Positions 38,843-49,191 of a stretch of 64,000 nt of DNA are shown here, piece after piece (positions within the stretch are counted from its first letter, which is position 1; each line of letters starts with the position of its first letter). The translations under genes and the position numbers were made by a program. Origin of the DNA: Pictodentalium vernedei. Lineage: Eukaryota; Mollusca; Scaphopoda; Dentaliida; Dentaliidae. The DNA is taken from positions 183,732,596-183,796,595 of the forward strand of contig CM062288.1 in assembly GCA_031216915.1 (NCBI GenBank), read 5' to 3'. The notes beneath the pieces were generated by a model. That model was not told the DNA's origin. It saw only the letters and a program-made list of their open reading frames with translations, and searched no databases.

Positions 38843-39677
38843 TCACAAGCTGCCCGTTCAAATTCTATAAGAAATTCGACGCTGTTATGGCCTGGAACCA
38901 GTCTAGTCCTTAAATAGTCCATCTGTCATGTTTTAGAACCTACGGTTCGCTTTTCCGACCAACTGAAATATTTCATCCGATTGAATCTAAAAGTACCATA
39001 AACATTCATTTTCTTTGAATGAACTCAATAGAGAATTGATTTGACTCGATCTTTAGCTGATTGGGTGCTAGAAGCCACTATCATGGCTTTATTGAAATGT
39101 TCCGAAAGCCACTTTAGTGGCGTTACACCACATGCATTAGCGTGATGTTTGCTCAGCTTTAGAACAAAGAATGTTTATCTGAAATTGTTTTGTTATAATT
39201 TATTGAAGAGTGCCAAAGGGCACTCTTCAATAAATTGTAATAAATCAATTATTTATCAAGATAATCTTGCTAAACTAAGTCTCCCCTTGCCTGTATCAGT
39301 GAAAAATATACATGTTACAAACCGCCTTTACAAACTAATTTAGTAACTCTAAAAGTAACTCTACCAGTTAAAAACATTACAGTACTGTCAGAAATGTTTG
39401 TAAACTAATTACTTTTAAATGAATACTCACCACGGCTGTAGTTTTATGATCATACCGCACATAGTTGCACCAATTATGTTAATATTTTGAGGTTTTCAAG
39501 GTGAAATAAATATTTATTGATTGGAATGTATATACCCGAGCACGAATGAATATCTTTGTGAATAAATGGATATTACATTAAATCAACTATAGTCTGTGCA
39601 TAAATTCCACGAAAAGGGGGTAAACAAACAGCCCATAACAGCGTTAGATTCCTTTCGGAATTAGACTGATAGCTTGG
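38843..39677 (+). repeat. Family H element with a family I insertion
   Basis: CACAAGCTGCCCGTTCAAAT to TAGCTTGGGAG; about 300 bp longer than other copies because of the element at 39053-39372. Confidence 0.72.
39053..39372 (+). repeat. Family I MITE inside family H
   Basis: TTAGCTGATTGGGTGCTAGA start, GAAGAGTGCCAAAGGGCACT hairpin, CTACCAGTTAA end. Confidence 0.75.
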
Positions 39678-39957
39678 GAGCTTCGGCAAGGTCCTGAAAC
39701 CGGCACTGGGTGTAGACATTTTCTCACGAATCTACAGGGCCGTAACCCGTAACTTAAGTTTTGAGGTGTGTGTGTGTGGGGGGGGGGGGGGGGGGCGTAT
39801 ATGACGTCGGTGCCCAACGTCTCGGTCATATCGCCCAACTATTTGGAACATAGTTGCTTTTATAAAAGACTTATACGCTATAAATATACTTTCCGTTGAT
39901 AAAATACTTACATGGCAGGGAATTTATTCGAGTTTTATGACAGTGCTGTCAATTACA

Positions 39958-39999
39958 CACCATGTCCCCTGAGTTCCAATTGGAACTCAGGGGACGACT
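39958..39999. repeat. Hairpin with CCCTGAGTTCCAAT arms, copy 2
   Basis: GTCCCCTGAGTTCCAATTGG continuing as a loopless palindrome. Confidence 0.8.
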
Positions 40000-40639
40000 A
40001 GCTAGGTAGAGGTGCCCGGCCATCTGGGTGTTTTCAACAGGTCATGGTCATAAAAAACATTTGTTATTAGTTACTCCCTCCCTGGATGTGGAATTCTACT
40101 GATATACCGTGTCGGGCATTTATTGCACTTTCTAAGCTGTGTATATTTTTGTTGGGCAAGCAAGAGATTTTGTCCAACTGAGTACCCCAAAGCGTGTCTA
40201 TATTTTCATCGGGCAAGCAAGGACGCCATGTTACGTGGACACATCGTATGGAACAAACGCATGAAAAAATAAAAACGATCCATTTTAATTTTGCACAATG
40301 TAACAAGTACAGCAGACAAAGACACAGATTGTAAAGATGGGATTCGACCGTAAGCGTGGGGGCTTTTGTTAGTCGTCTCCCTTATAAATGATGGATTTAC
40401 ACCAATTGGAAGTTGGAGTCAATTTTGAACATTATTAGAGACTGTTTGAACTAAAATATAGATAAAGTTGAGGCTGTCGGAGTAAATTTTGCTTCGCGCA
40501 AAAGATGAAGGAGGGAAAAGTGAAACAGCAAGACAATTAATGAGAGAGGAGAAGATAAAAAAAAAAAACGGGATAATAATAAACAATCTTAAAAAGCAGA
40601 TTGTAGGTCCTTTCGGACAATATAGTTGTCAAAAAGCCG

Positions 40640-42150
40640 CTTTTACAAAATAGCAAACATTTCGTTTAAAAACTAACGGAGGTACAAGAATATGGTTGAG
40701 ACTACACGAATTGTCCAGCAAGCAAATAGGCCCCGAAAGTTCACAGCAACCGAGGCACCCATTCAACAGGACAAACTTTTGAACGACCTCAAAAATTTCA
40801 CGATTCTCGACACTATTCAACAATTGCGAACCATACAGTAACGTAGAGAGATCGACAGTAAAAGGCAGAGCCTTGATTGTATTATTTCCAAAGTTTGGGT
40901 AGAGTGAGTAATAAATAATATAGAAGACAATGCCCAGTTGTTTCGAGCTCCACGCACTGGCAATATGGGGAAAGTGATAAATAATTATCATATTAATGGG
41001 CATCAAGATTACTGCAACGCCAACAATCCTATATTTGGGCTGCATGTTATTTATTGCCATTATAGGTAGGGGTGGTCGGACATTACCGTTGTTCAGAAAA
41101 TTTCTAAAATTACTAATAGAAGAATTCTCTCAGACGGACAGAGGTAGGGCATTCCATTGGTTGGTAGAGTTGGGGATGAATGAACATTCGTGCGACAGAA
41201 TGGAAATCGATCATATTCATTAGATCGGAGATTAAATCTTTGGTAGGTCGTCGACACAAGTGGCGATATTTATTAGCAATATATGGGGGAGTAATATGGT
41301 GATTTGTGATACATTTTAAAGAAAATGGTATTAATTTGTGTTTGCGGTGTCTTTCTTGGAGCCAATCCCAACGGGTCTCAGAGTAGAGACGACACTTACT
41401 CGCACTAATGGTTGCCCCAGTTATGGTCCTTGGTGCGGCTATCTGTATTTTCTCAAGATCTGCAACCCTAGTTGCTGAGCAGTTGTCCCACACTGTATCG
41501 GCATACTCAAGAAGGGGCCTAATAAAGACAAAGTAGATTTTTCTAAGACCTTGCGATCGAGAGTAAATTTGTGTTTTCTCAACATGTCTAAACGCGTCCA
41601 GGCCTTAGAACAGATATGATCCATGTGGATCCATGTGGGCATCCCATGTGCAGTTGCTATTCAATATTACACCCAGTGCTTGTGATTCTTAACCTCAGAA
41701 ATTTGAGTTGTATCGAAGAGAAATGGTGGGTGTGTAGCAGGATTACATTTGTTTGATATCAGCATGCTGTCCGTTTTGTGAGGAATGAACTCAACCAACC
41801 ATGTTTGTGCCCGATGTTCGACCGTGGTTAAATCATGGTTCATCATTAAGATCGAAGCATGGTCTGGATTCTCCACTATAATATATAAAGAGGTGTCATC
41901 GGAAAACGTGCGTTTAGAATTAAGTAGATTCTCAGTTATATCGTTAATACATATAAGAAACAACAGAGGTCCAAGTATACAACCTTGAAGAACACCCGAG
42001 TTAATAGGTCTCCAAAAGGATGCTTCCGAGTCTACTAGTTGGGATCTGTCCGAGAGATAAGCTTTTAAAAATAGAAAAATGTTGTCACACTCCGATTCAC
42101 TTTAGCTTGTGAATAAGACCAGCATGCCATACCTTGTCGAAGACATCACA
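40640..42150 (-). pseudogene. LINE reverse transcriptase remnant (CR1/Jockey-like)
   Basis: On the minus strand: DVFDKVWHAGLIHKLK (42150-42100), then after a frameshift KAYLSDRSQLVDSE, SGVLQGCILGPLLFLI, the catalytic loop as FSDDTSLYI (41906-41881; consensus FADD), TWLVEFIPHKTDSMLIS, KAWTRLDMLRKHKFTLDRK and the thumb region to 41113. The block LLYGSQLLNSVENREIFEVV at 40780-40860 resembles the C-terminal end of such ORF2 proteins. Stops and frameshifts are several, and the 5' part (endonuclease) is missing, as is usual for a truncated LINE insertion. Confidence 0.82.
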
Positions 42151-42154
42151 TTTT

Positions 42155-42800
42155 TAGGTATGTTTTTTTGTGGAGGTTATATTCCCCAAATTTTGAAGGG
42201 CAGAGGCTGAAAATCAAAGATCAAGAAAACACTTAAAATTTGCATCGCTGGCACCAGTGTCAAATTTTTTATCCCCAAAAATGGCTGTGCACAGTTTCTT
42301 CAAGTGACCATAAAACGGTGTGAAAAGAGTTTCCCTGCTCTGTGGATTATATGTGGAGATAATTGAATCACAAAAGTAAACTTTTTAATGAAATATGTAA
42401 AAAATAGCCTAAACTTTGAAGTGAAATAAAACGTAAAAATGGCGATAAATCGAAAAACAAAAAAAATCAGCTATCCACAAGTTTTTTTGTTTTTTTTTTG
42501 TAGATTTACAACATGAAAATTGGCCGAAACCGAAGATAATTTGCAGGGTCGATAACGCATTTATAGATGTAGTTTTTGTTTGAGATGATACATCCTAAGT
42601 TTAAAAGAGGGAGGCTTGATAGAAGATAAACGTTAAAAATGACGTTGCTTCGAATAAAGGTAGGGAATCAAAAAACGAATTGCTAATTATATAACTAGAA
42701 GTCATCGTTAACATGTGTAGCAGACTTGGGCAGTCTTTCTTTAAATATGCGGCTGCAGTTTGGTGGACTGAAAAGAAAAAAGGCTAAAGATTATTATAAG
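42155..42800. other. No recognisable feature
   Basis: AT-rich sequence between the LINE remnant and a family C MITE. ORFs are short and featureless. Confidence 0.45.
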
Positions 42801-42805
42801 TCATT

Positions 42806-43053
42806 TCAACCCTTCTACTACCACGCCCACTTTATCCATATTTGGAGGATCTCTATATACGCCTGTATGCGAGGAAGTTTAATAAAATTTATGGTATACT
42901 TGAACTCTATCACATGATTAATTGTTGGAAAGGGCTCTATGAGTCCTTTCCAACAATTAATCAGATGGTAGGTTTGATCTGCGCATGCCTGAATGTACAG
43001 ATAATCATCATAAAATAGGTGACAATAGTGGCGTTCGGCAGCGCAAGCATTAA
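42806..43053 (-). repeat. Family C palindromic MITE
   Basis: TCAACCCTTCTACTACCACG to CGGCAGCGCAAGCATTAA; opposite orientation to the 1314 copy. Confidence 0.85.
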
Positions 43054-43093
43054 ATCACTTAATAATAAAATAATGATGATGATGATAATTGCT

Positions 43094-43342
43094 TTAACCC
43101 TTTACCTAACGTAACGGCCAAAACCGGCCAGCGCTATTCTCAAAAATCGCCATTTTTCATTATTTTTTTCATTTTTTTGTCTCAAAAACATAGGTTATGA
43201 CCCCTCGTTGGAACGAGCTTGTCGAGCTCGTTCCCACGAGGGGTCATAACCTATGTTTTTGAGACAAAAAATGAAAAAAATTAGTTATTCAAGAATTATT
43301 TTTGCAAGTGTCGTCTGCCTTTCAGGTTAGGTAAAGGGTTAA
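43094..43342 (-). repeat. Family A MITE
   Basis: Complete, TTAA at both ends; starts about 40 bp from a family C element. Confidence 0.9.
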
Positions 43343-43517
43343 AAGATATGAGTGTATAAGAACATATATTCTGTAACGAACCAAGCAACTGCAGTTAAGA
43401 CATAATTTGGCATTTAGGGTGAAAAACAATGATGGTCAACAGGTAAACGAGGAAGCTAAGATACTGAAAGTTGAACTAAGAATGAAAATGGAAAGCAAAT
43501 ACGGGGCAGCCTCAAAG

Positions 43518-43708
43518 GTGTTCGACATGTGCCAAAGATCATGAAAAATTGTGTATTTGAAGGTTTTTTGACAAATTGTGTATTTTCCCATGATTCAGTA
43601 TTAAAAGAGGGACCTCTTTTAATACTGAATAATGGAGAAATACGTAATTTGTCCAAAAAAAACTTCAAATACACAATTTTTCATGATCTTTGGCACATGT
43701 CTAACACC
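43518..43708. repeat. Hairpin, about 95-bp arms, beside LINE fragment
   Basis: GTTCGACATGTGCCAAAGAT with complement ending GGCACATGTCTAAC; axis at GGGACCTC near 43612. Confidence 0.85.
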
Positions 43709-44500
43709 TGTAGGAAGCCTATGAAACCCAACGAATGTGGGGCGAGCATGTTGGACAGCTTTGACACTCAGATTATAACTGCCTCTCAGCTTTCAAATTG
43801 CCGCAGGTTGCCGGGATGAAAGCAGAGCCAAATGCCCAATTGTTTGAGGCCCAGAATGTGATATTTCCTAAAGAACATCATCCGGAAGAATGTAGATTCC
43901 ACATGCAGAATCTCGTACATACCATTCCATTGGTTAGCTAACTGAGAACATGGTGAAAGACACAATAACGTAGGGCAGTATGTTCACTGGCTCATCTGTA
44001 GACACTTCGATATCGCATCAGCTGACAAGTGGTATGAACATCATCCACTAAATGTCATTTCAAAGGACAACATCACGGTCATCTGGGGCGCACAAGTTCG
44101 CATTGATCGAACCATATCATGCAACAGACTTGAAATAATCGTCAAGAACAAGGATGAAGCCACTTGTCTGGTCATAGATGTATCGATCCCCAGTGATTAT
44201 AATGTGCTTCAACGGAAACTGAAAAGGTCAGAAAGTATATTGACTTGCAAACTGAAGTCAGAACGTGGCAAATGAAAACAACCATTATATCAATAATTAT
44301 AGAAGCAGCTGAGGCAGAGAGCAAAACTTTGACAAAATGGATAACCTTCTTCCAACATCAATCTCAATAACTCATATCCAGAAAACTGCCCCTATGGCCA
44401 CAACGAGGCTACTACGCAAAGTTATGTGTATCTCAGTAAGTCCTGTGTATATGGACCTCAACCACAGAATGTCACCAATAAAGAAATTTTAAAATCGTAT
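43690..44500 (+). pseudogene. LINE ORF2 C-terminal fragment
   Basis: A frame near 43961-44275 reads HNNVGQYVHWLICRHFDI, ADKWYEHHPLNVISKDNITV, IDRTISCNRLEIIVKNKDEA and CLVIDVSIPSDYNVLQRKL. This is the region found after the reverse transcriptase in many invertebrate retroelements (ID..., D-K..., LIDV.. pattern). Flanking frames contain stops. No RT palm is present. Assignment is from recognition of the block, not from a search. Confidence 0.6.
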
Positions 44501-44944
44501 GGGACAGACAGGTCCACACAGACAGACACGCCCCGACAACAGGCTGAATATCATGCATAGTGAAAGATCGAGACAAAGGAACTTGTATGTTACTAAATAT
44601 TTCCATCCTCAGTGTCTGCAATCTAATATAGAAAGAGACCGATAAAAAAAATATGTTGAAGCAAATAGAGTGTTCAAAATTGTGGAGTTTGGAAGCAGGT
44701 GTTATCCCGATTGTAATAGGTGTCACAGGGACAATAACAAAAAAAATCTGATTAAATGGCTCGGAAAGGTAACATTTGATATCTCTGTGTACCAGCGAAA
44801 GAAAACAGCTCTCCTGAGAACAGGGTACGTCCTCAGAAGAGTAGCAACTATGAACACACCATAGCACGGAAATAACATATGAGCGTATGTATGGTAACCC
44901 TTCTGGAGGTCTATGCATATAAGTAGAATCATCGCTCTGTCAGT

Positions 44945-45140
44945 GCAATAAAAAATACAGAATAATAGTATTTTTCACCTGTGAATATAAAGTGACTAAA
45001 ATAAATCATTAGCGTTTTAAAAGGCGTGGAAATTTACCCACCGGGAAACTGTCACGTCTCTCAAAACGTGATGATTTATTTCAATTAATTAAAGTCATGG
45101 AAAGAAAATACAGTTCTTGAACATACAATTGTAATTTTTT
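44945..45140 (+). repeat. Family N diverged copy
   Basis: AATCATTAGCGTTTTAAAAG and a right arm ending ACATACAATTGTAA; the centre has a different hairpin (AAACTGTCACGTCTCTCAAA). Confidence 0.5.
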
Positions 45141-45331
45141 TATAGGATTGGCCACTGGTGATGGAAGGCTGCTCTAAAGTAGAAAGCATTCTGGATAAAA
45201 AGGTCTTGATGAGAATCCTTTTAAATAAAGTTTATAGAGAGAGAGTTTTTACATACTAAATAGGAATTGAGTTCAACCGAAAATAAAATGCCCTGTCACC
45301 TGCTGTTTCCAATTTTGCCAGGGGTTGTGTG

Positions 45332-45334
<3 letters not shown>

Positions 45335-45384
<50 letters not shown>
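45335..45384 (+). repeat. (GA)n microsatellite
   Basis: About 25 GA units preceded by GTGTGATA. Confidence 0.95.
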
Positions 45385-45387
<3 letters not shown>

Positions 45388-45689
45388 GTGTCGCTTTTTG
45401 ATATAGGCAGGTGTCATGTAGTTTAGAGATTTTTCTGCAAGCAGAGTACTTTTGTTTTCATTTCTTTGCTGGATAGGTAGCCAATGTGAATTGGAAAGGA
45501 CTAGTGTAATGTGGCAGGCCTTTTTACACTGAACTATAACTTCGGGTCATGAGAATCACCCATTTCCGTTTCGAATCGAATCTCGAATCGAATCAGGTCT
45601 ATTATTCGAATTCCAATCGAATACCGAATCAAATCGGGGCGTCTTGAAGATGACCGACTGGGGAAGGGGTGCTGTAAATCTGATTGGTT

Positions 45690-45790
45690 CCAACAGTAAT
45701 GGCTCACGTCCCGATTGATAAAATATTCCAACTACATCACCATGGCATGCCTTAGTCGAAGGCATGCCTTGGTTACATAGGTAGAATATT
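45690..45790 (+). repeat. Family P hairpin fragment
   Basis: TCCAACTACATCACCATGGC with GGCATGCCTTAGTCGAAGGC. Confidence 0.55.
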
Positions 45791-45908
45791 ACCCAGTAAG
45801 GATTATAGTTCAATTCAATAACAGAAACGGGTGCGAGAATAATCGATACTAGGCGCTGCACAGAGCTAGCCGCTAGCAACAGCTCATCGTTGATACTGCC
45901 CGGAAACT

Positions 45909-46157
45909 TTAACCCTTTACCCAACGCAGACGATATCAAAATTTATTATTTTAAATATCATTTTTTCAAATTTTTCAAAAAATTTCAACAAACTCATATC
46001 ATGTGACCCTTCGTTGGAACGAGCTCGACGAGCTCGTTCCAACGAGGGGTCACATGATATGGTTTCGTTGAAATATTTTGAAAAATAATGTTTTTTCAAC
46101 TGCTGAATTTGCATATAACGCGGGCGGATGCGGCCGATTCGTTGGGTAAAGGGTTAA
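45909..46157 (-). repeat. Family B MITE
   Basis: Complete, TTAA at both ends, with ACTCATATCATG replacing the usual ACCATATCATG in one arm. Confidence 0.9.
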
Positions 46158-46159
46158 AT

Positions 46160-46975
46160 GTTCTTTCAACAGTGATAGTGTTTAGTGAGACTGGAATTAT
46201 CATGGCTGGCTGCATGGGTACAGATGTTGTTTCTGTTTAGACAGGGGCAGCTACACCCAGTCTTTATTTTCAATATCATCTCTGTACAATTTCCACCAGA
46301 ACTATACGTATTGTGAGACGATGAAGATGACTGATGCCAGTGAAAAGATTCGAATGGAAACGAATTGTGAAGCCGATTCGAATCGGATCGAATAGCAACT
46401 TAAGATTCGAAATCGCATCGAATCTCGAAGCTTCGCAGGGCCCTACTATAACTTTTGTTGCATAGTTTTTTACCACCTGCAGTTTCCCTTATTTTGACTT
46501 GTTACACCCATAAAGTTATTGGAAATGCAATAATCAAAGCGTGTTGCTATAAAATCATGTATATAGAAGGTGCTCAGTTGTCCCATTTGGAATCCGGACT
46601 CACTTCACTCTTTTTCATTTCGTTTTAACGAAATATTATTTCGAAATAACTAAATAATATTTCGTTTTACCAACTGGCTACATAGTCCCAAGATTTATTA
46701 CTAGGGAGTCTTCTGCCTTCTTTGGGGTCCATGCAATTTGGGAAGATTCGCGTCATGAAGGCTTCAATTGTGAATTTGTTTGGAAGAAGAAACACAAACA
46801 ATAACAAATGTTACCTTCATATTAAACTGAGAACATTAATACAGAACCTACAACATGAACAGTACTTTCAGTAAGTTTTGTAATACTATATCTACTACAT
46901 GTATAGTACATATAGTGCGTTTTGTAATAAACAGTCGCATGAAATAATGATCAGTCTCTGTGTCTGTAATCTGTT
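46160..46975. other. No recognisable gene
   Basis: Apart from a family Q patch near 46370 and a small palindrome at 46625-46675 (TTCGTTTTAACGAAATATTA), nothing is identified. Confidence 0.45.
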
Positions 46976-47212
46976 TTAAACCATTACCCAATGCAGACGA
47001 TATCAAAAAAAAAATTTTTTTTACATTTTTCCAAAAATGTCAACAAAACCATATCATGTGACCCCTCATTGGAACGAGCTCGACGAGCTCGTTCCAAAGA
47101 GGGGTCACATGATATGGTTTTGTTGACATTTTTTGAAAAATAATATTTTTTCAAATACTAAATTTGCCTATTACGCGGGCGAATGTGGTCGATTCGTTGG
47201 GTAAAGGGTTAA
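46976..47212 (-). repeat. Family B MITE
   Basis: TTAAACCATTACCCAATGCA start, intact centre, GTTGGGTAAAGGGTTAA end. Confidence 0.88.
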
Positions 47213-47893
47213 ATAATTTGTTCTTATACTATTAAATGATGAAGATATTTATGTGATAGTCTACATTCTGTGGCTTTGCAATTGTGTCTAGGCAAACCTT
47301 GGTTGTCTATGTAAGCATCCAAGACTTGCCTAGAAATAACTGACAAGGTTCTTGGGATGTAACTTGCAAACGTATCTAAACTGCCTGTTGAGGCACCTGT
47401 TTTATTGCAGTAAAAAGAGATTAAAGTCACAATTAGACATTGAAGAGTTAAAGAAGAATTAAATTTTTATTTGAACGAGAACTGAGATTGGGAAATATTT
47501 AGTTGAACTGAGAAAAATCATGCCAAAATGCCATTGGGAAAGGCTTCCATATTCGGGCCCGCAGACACCCAAAATAATTCCTGATTACATTTTTGATTTT
47601 GCTGATGTTTTTGAAACGACAATAGACGTTTGACATATCTCACTAACCTGTCTGTCCAGTGATAGATTTCCATCTTAGAAACACTTATGGTTCCTAACAT
47701 AAGGGCTTGGAACTATCTCAGCAATGTGCATTTTGATAAATAGATGTGGATCAGTTCAGTTTTGTTCGAACATTTAAGCCATTTTTATCTGGTGCAGGAT
47801 CAAGTGATCAGTTCCTCATAAGTGCACAGTGAATTCTGCGAAGTCCCTCCAGAAAAAAAGGTCTGAACATCGCGTTTTGTGCTCGCGCCGGGC

Positions 47894-48017
47894 CCGTTCC
47901 AAAGAGGGGTCATAACCTATGTTTTTGAGACAAAAATGAAAATATAATGAAAATTAATTGGCGATTTTTGTGAATAGCGCTGGCCGGTTTTGGGCGTTAC
48001 GTTGGGTAAAGGGTTAA
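47894..48017 (+). repeat. Half of a family A MITE
   Basis: Starts abruptly at the palindrome axis (CGTTCCAAAGAGGGG) and runs to GGGTTAA. The left arm is absent. Confidence 0.85.
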
Positions 48018-48130
48018 ATTCCTAATCCGGCATGTTTTGCCTGTCAGACTTTACAATCTCACTGGACTAGCACGACCCGTTGGTTGCACATTGCAACCGC
48101 ATATGAGTAGAAAGGCATGCCATTTATGTT

Positions 48131-48367
48131 TTAACCCTTTTAACCCATGTAACGACCAAAACAGGCCAGCGCTATTCACAAAAATTACCATTCAATTTTC
48201 ATTTTTGGTTTCAAAAACACAGCTTATAACCTCTCATTGGAACGAGCTCGTTGAGCTCGTTCCAACAAGTGTTATAAGCTATCCTTTTGAGACAAAGAAA
48301 AATATTTAGTTATTCAAGAAGTTTGTTTGCAATTGTCGTCTGCCTTTCGTATTAGATAAAGGGTTAA
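48131..48367 (-). repeat. Family A MITE
   Basis: TTAACCCTTTTAACCCATGT start, GATAAAGGGTTAA end; the last MITE before the PIN/CXC element. Confidence 0.85.
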
Positions 48368-48379
48368 CCGAATCACCGC

Positions 48380-48465
48380 CCCAATAAATAGCAAAAAAAC
48401 GCGCGATCTCACCAAAGCGAGATCGCACGTTAGTTGTTGCTGTTTATTGGAGCGGAAATTTTATT
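48380..48465. repeat. Hairpin with GCGATCTCG core, copy 2
   Basis: ACGCGCGATCTCACCAAAGC and complement, then TGTTTATTGGAGCGGAAATT. It lies just left of the PIN/CXC element. Confidence 0.75.
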
Positions 48466-48610
48466 CATACGTAGGCAGCATGGCTGGCGTAGAAAAACAG
48501 AGAAGGTGAAAAGCATCACAACACATTATTTCACCACGTTACTTAGCATAACCTGCTAACGGGTTCCAGTGCAAGCTCTTTATTTCCTGGTCTAAGGATA
48601 TGTGGTTATT

Positions 48611-48767
48611 TAGTCCAGGCACATTAGACATAAAAATGAGAAAGTAAGGAAAAAAATCGGAGAAAGCTGATTTTTTTATATGTTTCCGGGACACACATTG
48701 CGGATAAAGTGTGAAAAGTCCCCGCGAATCCGAGTTGAGCTTTTTTAGTTATAGCGTTTTTTTGATG
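48611..48767 (+). repeat. Left terminal inverted repeat of the PIN/CXC element
   Basis: Pairs with 52385-52535. The strongest part is 48646-48676 (AAATCGGAGAAAGCTGAT inside). Weaker, patchy similarity may continue towards 48960. Confidence 0.75.
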
Positions 48768-49191
48768 AAAAAAAAAATTCGACCCAGCTCCATATTTCTC
48801 ATTCTTATTCGCCTTAGTAGGGTGAGAATCATAAATATCGTGCTGAATTATATTGAGAATACATATCCCCAACAGAAAATGCCAACTTTGTACCAATCCT
48901 CACACTCAATGGTGAAATATTCACGAAAATGTACAAAATTACGAAAAAAAATTTATTGTTTTCATACACACAACGGTACACAACGTCCATTAAATCAAAT
49001 CTACGACTACTTTGGGAGTTAAATTATATATCAAAAATTGCAGAAAAGCAGTGGCTTTATAATGATATATAACAATAGTCATTTATTCCATAATGAACTG
49101 GTGAAACGTGTGAAATATTAACCATACCCCCTAAACTCAAATTCAAACGGCATCGACTTTTCTCATTCAAATACCGTATTATACTGCTCTC

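Larger units (their letters stand above)
45560..46445. repeat. Family Q fragments on both sides of a family B MITE
   Basis: TTTCGAATCGAATCTCGAAT at 45567-45640 and GATTCGAATCGGATCGAATA at 46370-46430 flank the MITE 45909-46157. Confidence 0.5.

Noticed and set aside
40629-41060. 143-codon ORF as an independent membrane-like protein
   Set aside because: Part of it (LLYGSQLLNSVENREIFEVV) matches the end of LINE ORF2, so it is the tail of the LINE remnant in a shifted frame.
41113-41493. 126-codon ORF as a host gene
   Set aside because: It continues the reverse transcriptase thumb region of the LINE remnant.
44472-44918. 148-codon minus-strand ORF
   Set aside because: Antisense to the LINE fragment end and following noncoding sequence; no domain.
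48711-49022. 103-codon ORF as the missing N-terminus of the PIN/CXC protein
   Set aside because: No resemblance to the family and it overlaps the inner part of the left arm; a spliced exon was not identifiable.
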